A stretch of DNA of 64,000 nt from Chondrilla cf. caribensis (GCA_964020155.1 OZ026549.1:2268633-2332632), one strand, 5' to 3'; shown: positions 22,101 to 35,003, counted from the stretch's first letter. Numbers and translations: made by a program. Notes: generated by a model not told the origin, from the sequence alone.

Positions 22101-25100
22101 ACCTATGTGCTGTGGCCAGAATGGCTCAAAGAATAATTTAATGCTGGTTTAGTATTATTGATTGTGAGCAATCAATATTTTGCACCCTGTGATCTACATA
22201 AATCCGGGACATTCATGATTCTGAATGGGACAAGTTACCACGGAAAAAATCCATGTCCCGGATGATTCGGGACAGTTGGCAACTGTGGATAAGTCACTAT
22301 GGACAACCAGTGTAGAGATGAGGTGATCGGCAGAAGATGATATATTATGATTGTCAACAGGTCAGAGATGGAAGAGGAACTAAGGTGTGGTTAATAGGTA
22401 CTAAGTGGGAGGGGTGAGGATGTCAGTTGAGAGAAGTAATGAGTGAGGATTGAGAGGCTGAGAGTAGTAAATGCGTAATTGATAGGTGGGAGGGGATTGA
22501 TGCAGGAGTGTGGTCAGAGTAGGATGGGTGGACTGTGGATGTTATTGTCAAACCCGTCCACAGGTTTGACAATAACATGCAGAATGGTGGATGTGGTCAG
22601 ACCATGGGTGGGTGGAGCATAGTACAGGAAGTCAAGAATGTGGGAGTGAAGGTTTGATGTACATAACACAAGGTCCGGACAAGAGGGGTACGTAGAGGGG
22701 ATTTAGGTAGTGCATTTATTTGTTCATTGTAGAAAACGCAGACACAGGGTGGTAATTGCTTGAAGGTACCGATGTGCACAGAGGGATAATTGACAATATG
22801 AAGGTAGGAGGACTGGTGATGTCTGCGTGGGGTGATATAGGAGTTGAATTCAATGGTAACATTCCTCATTATGGAGGTCTATGGCACAGAATAAACTATC
22901 ATTGTAAAGGGATCATTGTGAGGGACTCACATTCTCATAATCAAGCTCCTGTGGTCTTATTGCAGAAGGTGCTATGGAGTCAGTTGGATCTAATATGAAG
23001 AAACACAGAATATAACAGAGTGTGGCGAGAATCAGTTGATATTGGTCTCATTAGATGTGTGTGTGTTTGTTGTCAATGGGTAAAAGTGGAGATAGAGGTT
23101 TGAAAAAAATCAGAGAAGGTTTAAAACATACAGTACAATTCATAAAAAACTGAATGTTTTATGCTTTTAATACGTACGTACGTATGGGTATCGTTCCGTT
23201 TTTATTCCAAGAATCAGCCATACTATGAGGTTAGTGGAAGCGTACTTACACTACGTACATACGTACAGATTTCCATACGGGTAAACAAAAAACGTATGGG
23301 TAGGACGTGCGCACCTTTATACATAGTAAACAAAGAAAACATAGGGACGAACGGTTGAGGTAGACGATAGACTTTGTTGTGATCCAAATTCTGTCACAAC
23401 ATGGTTTGTGCCTCGTGGTCACTTCTCTGAACATAGGGATAATGGTATCGTCTAGTAAATACGGCGCCTCTAAATCCCTAAACAGTGGGTCGTAGATGGT
23501 TTAATAGCTTGCAATAATATTTTGCTTGCATTCGGTATTCAACTACGTGTCTTCTGAAGCCATCATGACTAAACAACAAATCCGGAAACTTACAGAGAAT
23601 AAATCAGGTATGGCTGAACATTGATACGTACGTACGTAGGCTACAGATTGGTTCCTACATATTTTAGAAGAAACAGATAGACAATTTGATCGATTTGTAT
23701 TCGTACGTACGCACATACGTTCATTCTTCACAGTCAGTTTGCTAAACGGACAAATGAAATCCTTAGTCCAACTACGCATTTCCTCAGTTTGCTCGTCATC
23801 ATAACAACCGCAAAGTTACCCCTTTTCCCACAGATGGTCACATATAGAGGTACACACCTCCTTCCAGTAGTACTTTCTCCAGTTCATCTGCTTCAGCTGT
23901 CATGTCTGATGCTGACATGGCATCCAGGAGAGCTGACCAGGTTGATGGCTTTGATGTATTTCCTCCTGCCCAATGGTTGAGAACTGCCATTGTTGCATCA
24001 TTGGTAACACCAAGGTTGGTGGCAAGGAACACATCACAAGTAGCTGGCTCCACCTCCAGATTGTCGGATAGTGTCTTCCACCTCCGGCCAGCTTTGTTGG
24101 CTATATTTGTTCTTAAAATGGATATGTACATTTTGTGTCCTAAAAGGAATCGAACATTATGTAGACTTATATTCACACACAAAGATATCATGAACACATA
24201 TGTATGTACCTAGTACGCATAACCACAGAAGGGCATACATACTATAATATATACGTAAGTTGTTTACATGCCTACAATTAGTCCCCTTTCAAAACAAACA
24301 CTTACGTCTAACTTCCATTGCAAGTATTGGGAAACTTGTCGATGGGAAGAGTTCCACTCTCTCTGAAGACTTTACAGGTTGTCCCAGGACTATAATGGGA
24401 TGGGATAGAATGGGGGATAGGAACGATAACAATAGCACTGCTCACAGTCCGAGATTGGATATAGAACAGGTCATGTATACACTCATAAGGCAGATGATAG
24501 GTAGTTTCAAAAAAATTGCAACATTTTCTCTCTGTATGGTTCAAATTCGCTGAACATACACATGCATGCCTGTACACACACACAACCATACACACTAATC
24601 CACGTACAAGTCAATATGTACATATTAACCTGGTCCAGAGGAATGGGCAGTATTTTCCACATATCCTTGAGGAGCTTGTTCAACACTGTATTCTGCTACA
24701 GATTGGCACCTTTCTTCAGACAAGAGAATGGTACTATCATGGTCCTTGGTCATCGCTTCTGGACTGTCCTTGAACTCAATCAAGAGATCTTCTTCTCCAC
24801 TAATGTTACTTGGCCAGTTCTAGGATGAAATGCAGAACAAATTAGATACAATTGTGTAGCGCGGGGCGCAAGTACATAGGCAAGTAGCCAGTAGTCAGTA
24901 CTGAGTGGAAATTCAGAGAAAAAACAGAAACACTTATAGTTATCCTGAAACCAGACAGAACAGAGATGAAAATGAAGGTTCTTTTTTTCATTTTGAAGGG
25001 TTTTGGTTGCGAAATACTCAGAGATTAGTGCATGTGTGGTTCAACAAGGTCCAAAATAATTGAAATTCGAATGCACATTGATATCAGCCGGTAGAGTCAT

Positions 25101-25286
25101 TGATATCTAGCTATACGCCACAGTAGGAGGAGATTTATTTCTTACTTTTGATGTGTCTGCGCCGTCAGATTTCTTGCTTTCTTTCCGTCCCAATAGACGT
25201 GGCAATACAAACGTTATCAAAAGGCCAACGAAACCGATGAAGATGGCACAAACAACCTGCCAAGACGAGGGGAACATTTCAGCCAT
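19127..25286 (-). CDS. DEATH-NACHT-LRR receptor (NLR) with membrane anchor
   Basis: I assemble nine exons (high to low): 25286-25146, 24819-24630, 24389-24306, 24100-23858, 22989-22931, 21964-20263, 20070-19931, 19858-19702, 19296-19127. Every junction is GT-AG with matching phase (0,1,1,1,0,1,0,1), about 962 residues before the C-terminal exons. Residues 1-47 hold one hydrophobic helix (VVCAIFIGFVGLLITFVLP) followed by basic residues, a signal-anchor. Residues ~139-219 look like a DEATH domain (RRWKTLSDNL ... LNHWAGG ... TWSALLDAM ... LEKVL). The NACHT ATPase follows, with Walker A GHAGIGKTT near 330 and Walker B LVIFDGADE near 407, then short LRR-like segments. By family knowledge such proteins sense danger signals and oligomerise through ATP binding to signal by DEATH contacts. 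The ATG at 25286 has a good context (AAAATGG); an upstream in-frame ATG at 25307 is possible. An alternative acceptor at 21954 would skip the small fifth exon in frame. Confidence 0.8.
22000..22930. other. Intron of the NLR gene; nothing else seen
   Basis: Spacer between the NACHT exon and the small exon 22989-22931. A purine-rich stretch lies near 22370-22480. An imperfect inverted repeat surrounds 22540-22578 (TGTTATTGTCAAACC and its complement). No coding signal. Confidence 0.5.
23131..23790. mobile_element. Truncated copy of the 18073 MITE family
   Basis: Left terminus and most of the interior match 18073-18570. The copy carries an extra segment near 23370-23580 and lacks the right terminal repeat. 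It sits in the intron upstream of the small NLR exon, so two copies of one family flank the NACHT exon. Confidence 0.7.
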
Positions 25287-25982
25287 TTTAAACCAGGCAC
25301 GTGACATGAGAGAGGCAAGCTCGTCGAGAAACAATGTTGGTATTTGCCCTTGACAAAGAAGTGCTATAGGATAACGGACGGACGGGTCTGCCTCCTTCTC
25401 TCAATTGACGTACTTTTAATAGTGGGGAAGGACTTGATGGAGAAGAGGAGGATTAACTACGATTGTGGGCCATCGGTCATGTCGAAACTTCACGGATTGT
25501 GTCAACGGTAGGAAATAGCATTCATATTGAGTCTAATCACTTCACTTGTGTAGTTTCTTCCAAGTTGTTCATGTGTACGATGAAAGTGGATGTTGTCTGA
25601 CACTAACCGATTATAATCCATACGCACGACGGTCTATTACATCGAGGAGGGGTAGTTTCAATCCAGTGGATAAGTGCTAGTTCCCCGCCCATTGCCAGTT
25701 AGTCCTCGCTTTGTACCGTCAGTGAACCGTGTCCTGATCGTAGGACCCTCTGTCCTGACAACGCTCACACATTCATATATTCAAAGTGGACTATTCATGT
25801 AAACCGTGCACTCTGACCTTGCAGTATGTCAATCCATGATTGTCTGGTTAACACAGTTTGTTTTGTATGGTGAAATGAAGGGCTGGGTTGGAATGCCAGG
25901 GTAACTTGGAGGTGATATAGTCTTGAACACTATTAGCACCGATTATGTGATCCTGTACAGAGTGCATGAGTGGTACATGGGT
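25140..25982. repeat. Segmental duplication, block A copy 1
   Basis: Copy 2 is at 37434-38276, same orientation, roughly 90% similar. The block covers the first coding exon of the NLR gene and ~700 bp of its upstream (promoter) side. Similarity ends abruptly at GTGGTACATGGG in both. Confidence 0.9.
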
Positions 25983-26069
25983 CCGGTATATTTTTCAGAC
26001 CGCGTTGGACCAGACCGGACCAATTCATTGAATAGGAATGATCTGAAAATTGGCAAAATCGGTATAAAT

Positions 26070-26428
26070 TAGTGCTGGGACGATTAATCGATTAATCGAT
26101 TAATCAATCGATTTTCATTACAAATCTGATTATCGATTATAGCGCAAGCAAATCGATTAATTACAGGAAGTAATTAAGTGAGTAGAACAGGAAGCCACCC
26201 CCACCTTATTACCCAGAACCTACACTCCATGGGTTCAATTTCGTACCTGAAATATGAGAAGGACCCTATGAACTTCACTTCATGTATATGGAATGACTAC
26301 TCCATCTAATAAAGTGGGAGTGGTTTCCGGTAACGCCCACTTAATTACTTCCGGTGATTAATCGATTAATCAATCAGTTAATATGTACTGATAATCGATT
26401 TAAGAATTACAGCCGATTCCCAGCCCTA
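26070..26428 (+). mobile_element. hAT-type MITE, perfect 8-bp target duplication
   Basis: The 359-bp element runs from TAGTGCTGGGACG to CCCAGCCCTA and is flanked by GTATAAAT at 26062-26069 and 26429-26436. It belongs to the same family as 6234-6587, in opposite orientation. Confidence 0.95.
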
Positions 26429-26862
26429 GTATAAATGTCTGACCGACAGTATATTTTTCGGACCATCGAAAAATGCAACGATGCACGAGAAAACCCATGC
26501 GACGTTTTCTTTTTGTTCAGTGTCTACATGTTTGATAAATTCTGTCATGATCTCATATCTAAGGACAAGATATTAATAGGCCACAGCTTTTAACACAAAA
26601 TCCTGCAAATGACCGACAAAGTACAAGGCTATATGTATCCCGATTGGTGATATTGTCACTTAAGATCAAAGGGACCGACTGGAGTACATTCGCGATGTAC
26701 TGGGGTACAACACTGACCTTATTAGTGATGTACCCCGGTTTTTAAGTGACTGGTATTAATTAATCAACACCCATTGTTATGTGCCCATTGTGTATTCTCG
26801 GCTGGAGCCATTCTTCGACGTTCTCAACGGGGATTTAAAAAGGTTGTTTCTCGGATTTCCTA

Positions 26863-27426
26863 TTAGAAGAAGCCATAACCGTTGCTTCGTTCGTTCGGAA
26901 AGTATCCTAAGCCTCGTTGGTTCGGCAAGTTTCTTTGTTCGTTCGGTAAATACTCTGAAACTCGTTGGTTCGGCAAGTTTCCTCGTTCGTTCGGTAAATA
27001 CTCTGAAACTCGTTGGTTCGGCAAGTTTCCTCGTTCGTTCGGTAAATACTCTGAAACTCGTTGGTTCGGCAAGTTTCCTCGTTCGTTCGGTAAATACTCT
27101 GAAACTCGTAGGTTCGGCAAGTGTCCTCGTTCGTTCGGTAAATACTCTGAAACTCGTTGGTTCGATAAGTTTCTTGGTTCGCTCGGTAAATATTCCAAGG
27201 CTCGTGGATTCGGCCATTTTCCTCGTTCGTTCGATAAGTGTCCTGACGCTCGTTGGTTCGGGAAGTACGGGCGGCCAAGAAGCCATCTGAATTGGTTGAT
27301 AGCCACCTCCAGCTCTTTGAGAAAATCGTCTTTTTCGGTGTCGTGAACGAAATCCATCTCCGCTACTCGTAATCGTGCTATCGAACGGGATACATAATAG
27401 TTGTACCCCGCTTTTGGTCGGTACAT
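26863..27426 (-). CDS. Repeat-containing ORF, unknown (187 residues)
   Basis: The ORF starts at a true ATG (27426) and stops after 187 codons. The first ~60 residues are not repetitive (e.g. VAEMDFVHDTEKDDFLKELE). The rest is a 16-residue repeat, NLPNQRVSEYLPNERG, encoded by a 48-bp minisatellite (about 26930-27250). All other frames across the repeat are also open, so openness alone is weak evidence. The start overlaps the left arm of a long palindrome (27395-27542) that looks like a mobile-element terminus, so this may be an element-borne ORF. The second copy of the surrounding segmental duplication lacks it. No family recognised. Confidence 0.3.
   Translation of the reverse strand: MYRPKAGYNYYVSRSIARLRVAEMDFVHDTEKDDFLKELEVAINQFRWLLGRPYFPNQRASGHLSNERGKWPNPRALEYLPSEPRNLSNQRVSEYLPNERGHLPNLRVSEYLPNERGNLPNQRVSEYLPNERGNLPNQRVSEYLPNERGNLPNQRVSEYLPNEQRNLPNQRGLGYFPNERSNGYGFF
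26928..27250. repeat. 48-bp minisatellite, ~6 copies
   Basis: The unit begins CTCGTTCGTTCGGTAAATAC and ends GGTTCGGCAAGTTTC. Central copies are nearly identical and outer ones diverged, as expected for a tandem array. The period is a multiple of three, which keeps frames open on both strands. Confidence 0.95.
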
Positions 27427-27542
27427 GGGAATGTACTGAGCCGATATCAGTTAATTAACCTCGGGCTGCGCCCTCGGTTAATTAACTGATATCCGCTCAG
27501 TACATTTCCCATGTACCGACCAAAAGCGGGGTACAACTATTA
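27395..27542. repeat. Long near-perfect palindrome, ~66-bp arms
   Basis: The left arm starts TAATAGTTGTACCCCGCTTT and the right arm ends with its reverse complement. Arms differ by one substitution and one indel. The ~16-bp centre is CCTCGGGCTGCGCCCTCGG-like, itself a small hairpin. Related GGGGTACA/TGTACCCC sequence recurs at 26700-26745. Confidence 0.9.
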
Positions 27543-27554
27543 CATATACCTTTG

Positions 27555-28260
27555 TATTATAGTAGTTTGAATACGTACATGTTAGTTTGTGTGATAATGC
27601 ATGTGGCATTGTCTAGTGTACATAGATTCATGTTGGCATGTGTACATACATTGTACGTGTGTTTGCCATGTGAATAGTGTGCATAAGTATGTGTATCCTG
27701 ATCAGTGGTAGCATCAGAGACTGACAGGGATACATATCCTACGTATACCTGAGATCCCCAGATGTGACAATTATTTGATGAAGTAGCTACCACAAGGTCA
27801 CCAAGGGGCTATAATCAGGATTACTTATATCACCTTTAGGAAGGAAACAGGACATGGATCCTTGGCAGGGGACACCTCGGGTTGTGTTCTTGATATTTCA
27901 TACAAGGGACACAATCCCTGTGGGTCCTTCCTAGTAAAGGGTGATCGATACAACATACTTCACATGTGTGCTGTTGTGTGAGTAGTATACATACAGTATG
28001 TACCGTGTGAATAGTGTGTATAACTACTTATTTGAGTATACATATACACATATAAAACCAAAGGTAAAACCACTCTGATACCCTTGGGAACAGTGGTCAG
28101 TTTGACCCTACCAGCCACTCCTCCCAGGACTAATGTACGTACCTTCTTATAAAATTTATTGCTGACAACACTACACATACAGAATGCCATGTGAATAGTT
28201 TGTCTATGTAATATCTGTATATACATACATGCACATGGGTCCAATTGTGTGTATGTATTT
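27555..28260. repeat. Segmental duplication, block B copy 1
   Basis: Copy 2 is at 38466-39115, and a shorter, more diverged relative is at 61440-61640. A recurring landmark is GGGATACATATCCTACGTAT followed by a CACCTTTAGGAAGGA segment. No ORF. Confidence 0.85.
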
Positions 28261-31200
28261 ATGAGTTGTTTGAATAACGATTGGTGGATACGAATTCGAA
28301 ACGTTTACGTTATGCCTGAAGGTAGACGCTAAATGTGATTTCAATGAGTGGTGAGTGGATATATTAATATAGCTACCTAGCTAGCTACTGTTTCTTGATT
28401 AAACTGATCCATTACCGTAGTTGTAGTACCGTCTACTAAGTTATGTGTATCCATGTTGTTAACAGAAATAGGAATAATGTTACATGAAGTAATTCCAATC
28501 ACGGTTTAAGACCAGTCACTGATGTGAAAACTGCAGTTTCCCACCTCGAAATCCCAAGCTTCTGAGTACAACTACACTGCTCCACTGGTGATGACAACCC
28601 TTAGCTACAACATACCTAACAGTGAAGTCAGCCACTTGCTACCTGTGTGCTGGTTATTCACCAGTGTTTTAAATTATATTGTAATCCAAATTTGCCCCTT
28701 TTAACCCTACTTGAGATGGTCTGTGGTATTGTATGTAGTACATGTATTTGTTTGAACTATTTACACACATGGATGAGGTGTGTGTCTGCAGGGTACATAT
28801 ATGTGTCATCAAGTGGAGTACATGTATGCCATCTTTGTTCCATAATGTACATATACACCATGTACGTATGTTTCATGTGAATAGTGTACATATGCATGAA
28901 CATGTGCATTCTAGTGTGTGATATGTATACTATTTGTATTTTGGTTGAGGATAGATCAAAGGAAAGATTGTGTGTAGCAGTACATAAGCCATGTAGCACA
29001 GGTCGCCAGACAGGTTTCATTGTTAGAATTAATTGTGTGAGAACAAGGCAGAAAATAGTAAACACATTTCTGTTGCATATTACAGTATGTCGTATTGAGC
29101 TATGCACATATTTGCAGTATAAATGTCATTCACCACGCCAGGATATAACTATTACATGTACCATGTGAGTAGTATGTATTCCGATATACCAGTGTTCTCT
29201 CCAGCTATTGGCCATTGTGCTTTCTATTCTGAAGGCACTTGGGGCCAATATGCTTTTTACAGAAATAGTACGAAAGTCAGAAAATACGTAGTTTAGCAGT
29301 TCTTTCTAGCTAAGCACCCTACTATTACCCCCACAAAACTGAGCACTATACCTAAATGTAGCTGTTATTCTTTAGTTTTTAGGGGCACACGATACGTAGC
29401 TGTTGACCATCATTTTTCTGCTATTTTAATTGTTTTGGATATTCCTAGTCTTTTGTGTCAGCTGCATGTGGAGCAAAATCTGTCATTTGGCATCACAAAT
29501 AAAATTGCACATTGCTCAACTGTGCAGCATAATTACTTCGTGAAATCCTGGGGAAATCCCCGATATACATGCATACACATGCATGGGTCCCAATGTCTTT
29601 ATTGCGTCTATATGCAGTGTACATTAGTTTATGTCGGTCTGTACATGTTTCCACTACATGCAGTCCTCCTCTGAGAATAAGGCGAGCAGTAGTTTACTTT
29701 TATGTTCTGTTCGTAAGAGACAGAGGAACAGTGAACGACCCACTATATGTGGTGAGTGGTCAGTTGTGTTATCTGAACATCTCCAATACCTGGTCTACAC
29801 CTTCCTTGTGTAGTTGTTCCTGGACCATTGCTCAGTGAACCACTACAAATGAACACCACCACAAGGTGTGCTAATCGATAAGGTCAAGTAGGTCATAGTT
29901 AGATATCATTGTCCAGGTAATGCATGTATTACATTTGGTCTACATGTCCTCTCACTTTGGTCATTTTTTTCAATATTGTTGTGTGACAGTCATACCTTAC
30001 GGATGCTGATCCACTTTCTTGGCTACAGCAATAATTATGGCCAGCACACTATCACTGTCTCGTGAAATGATTTGCAGTTCAACCAACTGATATTATACGC
30101 AACGACTACAAACCTCACTCCCAATTATCCAATAATTGCTCAATTAATGCTCAATAGAATGAAGTAAAATATATATGTACATGTATATACAATAATTAAA
30201 CTATTACCACTATTGTGAAATTACAAATTACATGTTATAGCATCCAATATGAGTATTAGATATAGTTGAAAGTAATATACATGAAATATTGTTTGGTAGC
30301 TAGTTGTATTGTGTATTGTTTATAATGGTGCTGATAGCATCTGTACTGCAAACTTGATAATTAATTGTACTCAACAGATCTAGAACTGAAGGAGTGATGA
30401 AAGAGATACAGAGCACATAAAATGTAATATGTATAAATATGGATACAGTATATGTCTATATACAATTATACATACTGTATGCATATACATGTCCTGTACA
30501 TTATAGACAGAGAGAAACCACTGTAAATACGTACATACTAGTACTTGGAATGGGCTGTAATTATTATATTAAATCGATTATCAGTGCATAGTAACTGATT
30601 GACTAATTGATTAATCATTCATTCACCGGAATAAATTAAGTGTGTATAACTGGAAGCCACTCCCACTTGTTAGACTGAGTAGTCGTCCTATGAACATGAG
30701 TCTTTAGAGCCCTTTTCACATTTCAGACACTCTCGAAGTACAAAATGGAATCCGTGGAGTGAAGGTTCTGGGCAATAAGGTGTGGCGGCTTCCTGTTACA
30801 TATACTCATTTACTTCCTGTGATTAATCCATTTGTTTGCACTATTAACCATAATCAGATTTGAAATGAAAAGCACACTACGAATAGTACATACTAGGCCG
30901 ATCTCCCTCTCTACAGATGTATACACAAAATTATGCACACATACACATACGTACTCCCTATACTCAGCAGATCTACATTGTTTAAAGTATGTATGTATGC
31001 ACACAATACACATGTACCTATACATACATACTCAATGCATACATGTCTATCCATGTATGAATATGTACAGTGCATGAATACTTGTTAATCCGCTGCAATT
31101 TGTGTTTGAAAATATGGCAGATCAACATGACATACATTAGTAGTTGTACGTTATATTGGTACTGTGAAATTGTGGCAGATCTGGTGGTTAAAGCAGTGGT

Positions 31201-31390
31201 GGATTAACGAGAATTCACTGCGCATACATACACACACAATACATATGTACTGTACGTACGTGCATATTCAACCAAATTATACATCTCCATGTCAGGGTCA
31301 ACTGGTTCACAGTTGGTTTGATCTGTATAACATTACCATCCACATAGCATCTCCCAGTACAGTCTCATTCTCTACTTTCTAAGTACAAAC
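28260..31390. other. Intergenic; duplicated block C and decayed MITE
   Basis: 29570-30050 is block C (second copy 39440-39860), containing TCTGAGAATAAGG and AAGAGACAGAGGAACAGTGA landmarks. 28985-29110 repeats part of 8085-8215. 30545-30875 is a decayed copy of the hAT-type MITE. No gene recognised. Confidence 0.6.
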
Positions 31391-32469
31391 CTGTTGATTG
31401 GTTGACTGTTTCTTGCACTATAGGTGGCTGCTGATGATGTTTGTCTCCAGGTTGTACCACAGGAGGGTGACCAGCTGCAAATAAGACAAAGACAAATGCT
31501 AACAGGTGTTCTTTGTAGAAACGATCTCATTTTCAATGTCCTTCACTCTACATACTAAGGCTGTAATAGGAACTACGTAATTGATAGGGTTTCAAGTAAC
31601 ATATTATACGTATATCATGTAACAATCTCATAGTGTGAAAATTTCAAACATTTCAACCCATCTCCATATCTGCTACATTCTTCAGGTATACGAGAAGAAG
31701 AAGACCTTCATGGACGAACCATCATCAAATTACTATATATATTTTGTGTGATTCGACTGCTCAATATCATTATAATCACACAACATGCATTTGCTTGATA
31801 GAAAATGACTGGCAATTCAGGAGAATAATTCACTACCATAAAATTAATGATGGCTTAATCAATTTTAATTAATAAACATTAATAATGAAACAATAAAATG
31901 TGTACACACAACAAAAATTTACAATATTTGCCATTGAGATGCATTCAAGACAGCCAGTACACACAAGTGCTGGAAAACATAACTCTGTTCTACGCTGTAT
32001 GGATACTACATGCTGGAGCCCACAATTCAGTATTAAATTTTGAATTAGCCAGGCAAAAATACAGATGTACGTAAATATTAACAGCAGGTTAGAAGACAGG
32101 GCTAATAACCTGAAAAGAACCTAACAAAATCAACATAAGGAATTGAATACATGTTCTGTACACTAGTACACAAGGGTGCCAGCAACACTACATGGTTCTC
32201 ACCAGGTAAAGGGTTGGGTGTGTTGACACTTTTGATAGGAGAGCATATGGGGCAGTCGTGATCTGCCGTGATGACACACATGTACAGTGAGGATCTGTAG
32301 AATACCAAGCATGCAACACAATGAACAAAGCACTTCATACCACAGAGAAAATAGCATGAATGTACAGTACATACAATAAGCCTAAACCATGTGCACATGC
32401 AAACACATACACATACACACGTACATACACACACATACACAAATGCATTCACACATGCATGCACACATA

Positions 32470-32524
<55 letters not shown>

Positions 32525-33145
32525 ACATACACACGCACATGCACACACATACTTGTGATGGCATACTCGATGGGAAAGCATATGGAGCAGTCATCACAAC
32601 AACACTGTTTCCAATGCATGATGATCTGCCGCGATGATAAAAGATCAGCATGGGATGTTCGAAAATACATTGTTTTCTAACCTATTAGATTTACCGCTGT
32701 CGCATTTGTGGCGAAAGTACGTACGTAACGTATGTAACTATTTATACATGGCCATACATATGTACGCACTTATGAAGGGGCACAGAACTATCATGGTAGG
32801 AGTCAAAAACATTTCTGCAATGTAATTGTAGAACAATGAACTACAATATTGCTATGCTGTTATTACAGTATAACTACAGCTAATGTGCCAAAACACCATT
32901 TAGAATACAGGCAATCTGGAAACAAAATATGATCAGCTTGTGATCTCTCAGTAGTGCCCATCTACATATTAGAGAGGATTACAAGAATAGACTTTGGGAA
33001 CACACCCCAACAGAATAGGTAATGTGCCAATGAACTAGAGCAGTACTTTGCCAAGAATTGACCTGGCCTCCCCATAACATGCCTGTCTGCTTCTCTGAAG
33101 ACTTTGGAGACAGTGGGGGGGACCTTTGCCAGCCCATCACACAAA
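31390..33145 (-). other. Possible exons of an unknown minus-strand gene
   Basis: Several splice-flanked open stretches occur: ~31485-31390 (GHPPVVQPGDKHHQQPPIV, after TTATTTGCAG), ~32296-32202 and ~32640-32550 (two similar pieces sharing GGCAGATCA and CCATATGCT), and 33144-32990 (KVPPTVSKVFREADRHVMGR). I could not chain them with consistent phase and recognise no domain. They lie on the same strand as, and next to, a relic of the NLR small exon, so they may be remains of a second NLR-like gene. A (CA)n run at 32475-32522 separates two of them. Confidence 0.2.
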
Positions 33146-33581
33146 TATTAGAGTAAATGCGCATTGTTGAACCTGGGCTCAAATACATTTATGTACATAT
33201 ACGTATATATCCACACTGGAAGCTGGCAGGTCTCATTAATGGGGAACTCAATAAACACTTCAGCAAACAAAGGTCAGCATGCTAACAGCTATGTACAGCA
33301 GACCTCTTCCTGTTCACACCAAAAATGGTAAAAATACATATACACTACAAGAGGGACATGTGAGGTAATGTACAAGAAAGTAAATGTGTGTATGTAGGTG
33401 GGAGGGACTCGGAATAAAAAGGAAATTAAAAGTACAAGTATAGGTTAGATTGTGGGTGGACCCTGTTAATTATGGCACAAGTACACATTTTAATGTGCAA
33501 ACTGTAAACTGCTTGTACCGTACATGTGTTGATTGGACAATGACATTCCAGGAAGTAACAATATCGATGAAAGGAACTCAC

Positions 33582-33635
33582 ATTCTTACAATCAAGCTCC
33601 TGTGGTTTCTTGTAAGGTGCAATAGTGTCAGTTAA
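33582..33635 (-). pseudogene. Paralogue of NLR small exon, split by Harbinger
   Basis: Read on the minus strand it gives LTDTIAPYKKPQELDCKN and then donor GTGAGT. The NLR exon at 22989-22931 gives PTDSIAPSAIRPQELDYEN with the same donor. The Harbinger element's TAA target (33633-33635) interrupts the 5' side of this exon. The neighbouring DEATH and NACHT exons are not seen nearby. Confidence 0.65.
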
Positions 33636-33802
33636 GGCTCCGTTTACACGAATCCCGATTATTAACTACACGGATAAATTAGTATCCGGATACCGTGTGT
33701 TTATACGAATCCGCATCCAAAACTGATCCGCATTACTGTACAGCAATGAAAAGGTTAGTCACGTGATAAGTCACAAGGATACAGCCACGTGCGTACGAGA
33801 AA

Positions 33803-35003
33803 ATGGCGGAGCCGACGGCGGGTAACAGAAGAGAATATCATTGGACAGATGATGAAGCGGAGCTATTATTGCACTGCACGCACACTTATAAGGTTAAGAA
33901 AGAGATGGAGTGTGAAGACTGGGAACAAATAAAGTCGAAGGTACGTTACTACTGTGAAATAATTGATGTAGGCAGTGGCGCTTAATGCCAACTTTTCAGT
34001 CCAGTTACCATTACCGTTATAGAAAGACACGCATTATGAATTAACTGGCGTAGAAATAACGTTTCATAAAACTTATTACTCGTTCCATGAAACTGTATAC
34101 ACAATAATTGAAGTACTGCCACAGATGATATTTCACTCCACTCTATTTTCTTTCCCTTAGTATGATGATATCCTCGTTTTAATGAAAAGGGAGTTTCCTG
34201 CCACATCTGACGAAGCGAAAGAGATGACCAAGGATTATCCGCATACTAAAGAGGAACTCACTAAATCCATCGTCACTACAAAATTGAAACATATTCGGAC
34301 AAAGTATCGTAAAGCAGTTGATTCTGGAAAGAGGAGCGGTCATGGGAGAGTAGTTACTATATATTTTGATTTGTGTGAAAAGATCTGGGGAGGAAGTCCA
34401 GCTACAACACAAATTTCTACAGGTGTCGAAAGTTCTGATTTGTTTGAATCTCCAGAAATACCCTCCAATGAAGGCGACACAAATACGGAGAATTGTTTGG
34501 ATCAGGCAAATGACAGTGTCAATTCAGGTCAAAGTGAAGATTCCGAATCATCTACCATACAGAGAAGAAGGGAACAACTGGATAATACTCTGAAGACTTA
34601 CCGACATTCAAAAATGAGAAAAAAGCTATCTCAAGATGCTCATGTGATGGCGATAGCTGCAGAAGAATTGGAACTCAAGAAAAAAATCATAGAGCAAATG
34701 GAGAAAATGGACCAGCAACACCAGAAAGACATGTCCAAGCTAACATCCAGCATGGACAAAATAAGTGATGCTATTGGTGCATTTTCAACAGTTTTCAAGG
34801 CTATGGTTCCACAGCAGAATTTTTATCCTTCTCCACAGTATTCTCCATATTCTCCGTTTCCTCCTAGTCACCACACAGAGCCCTACTTGCCAAACCAAGC
34901 ATCATCTTTGCCACCGCAAACATCCGTGCCATTACCGAGGGTAATGCCGACGAGTGATTCTCCTAGTCCAGGACCATATTCATTTGACCCTAGTAACCAG
35001 TAA
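33803..35003 (+). CDS. Harbinger Myb/SANT-like DNA-binding protein
   Basis: Two exons, 33803-33940 and 34161-35003 (GTACGT...TTTCCCTTAG, phase 0), encode 326 residues. The N-terminal ~110 residues hold a Myb/SANT-type (trihelix-like) domain: REYHWTDDEAELLL, DWEQIKSKYDDIL, and later KLKHIRTKYRKAVDSGKRSG. A coiled-coil stretch follows (EELELKKKIIEQMEKMDQ), then a Pro/Ser/Tyr-rich tail ending in TAA. In characterised Harbinger elements this partner protein binds DNA and helps import and guide the transposase. AAAATGGCGG overlaps the start codon, a sequence resembling YY1-type initiator sites. Confidence 0.85.

Noticed and set aside
26882..27346. Plus-strand ORF with repeated RWFGK motifs resembling an amidated neuropeptide precursor
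   Set aside because: The motif comes from the 48-bp minisatellite, all other frames are open too, and there is no signal peptide.
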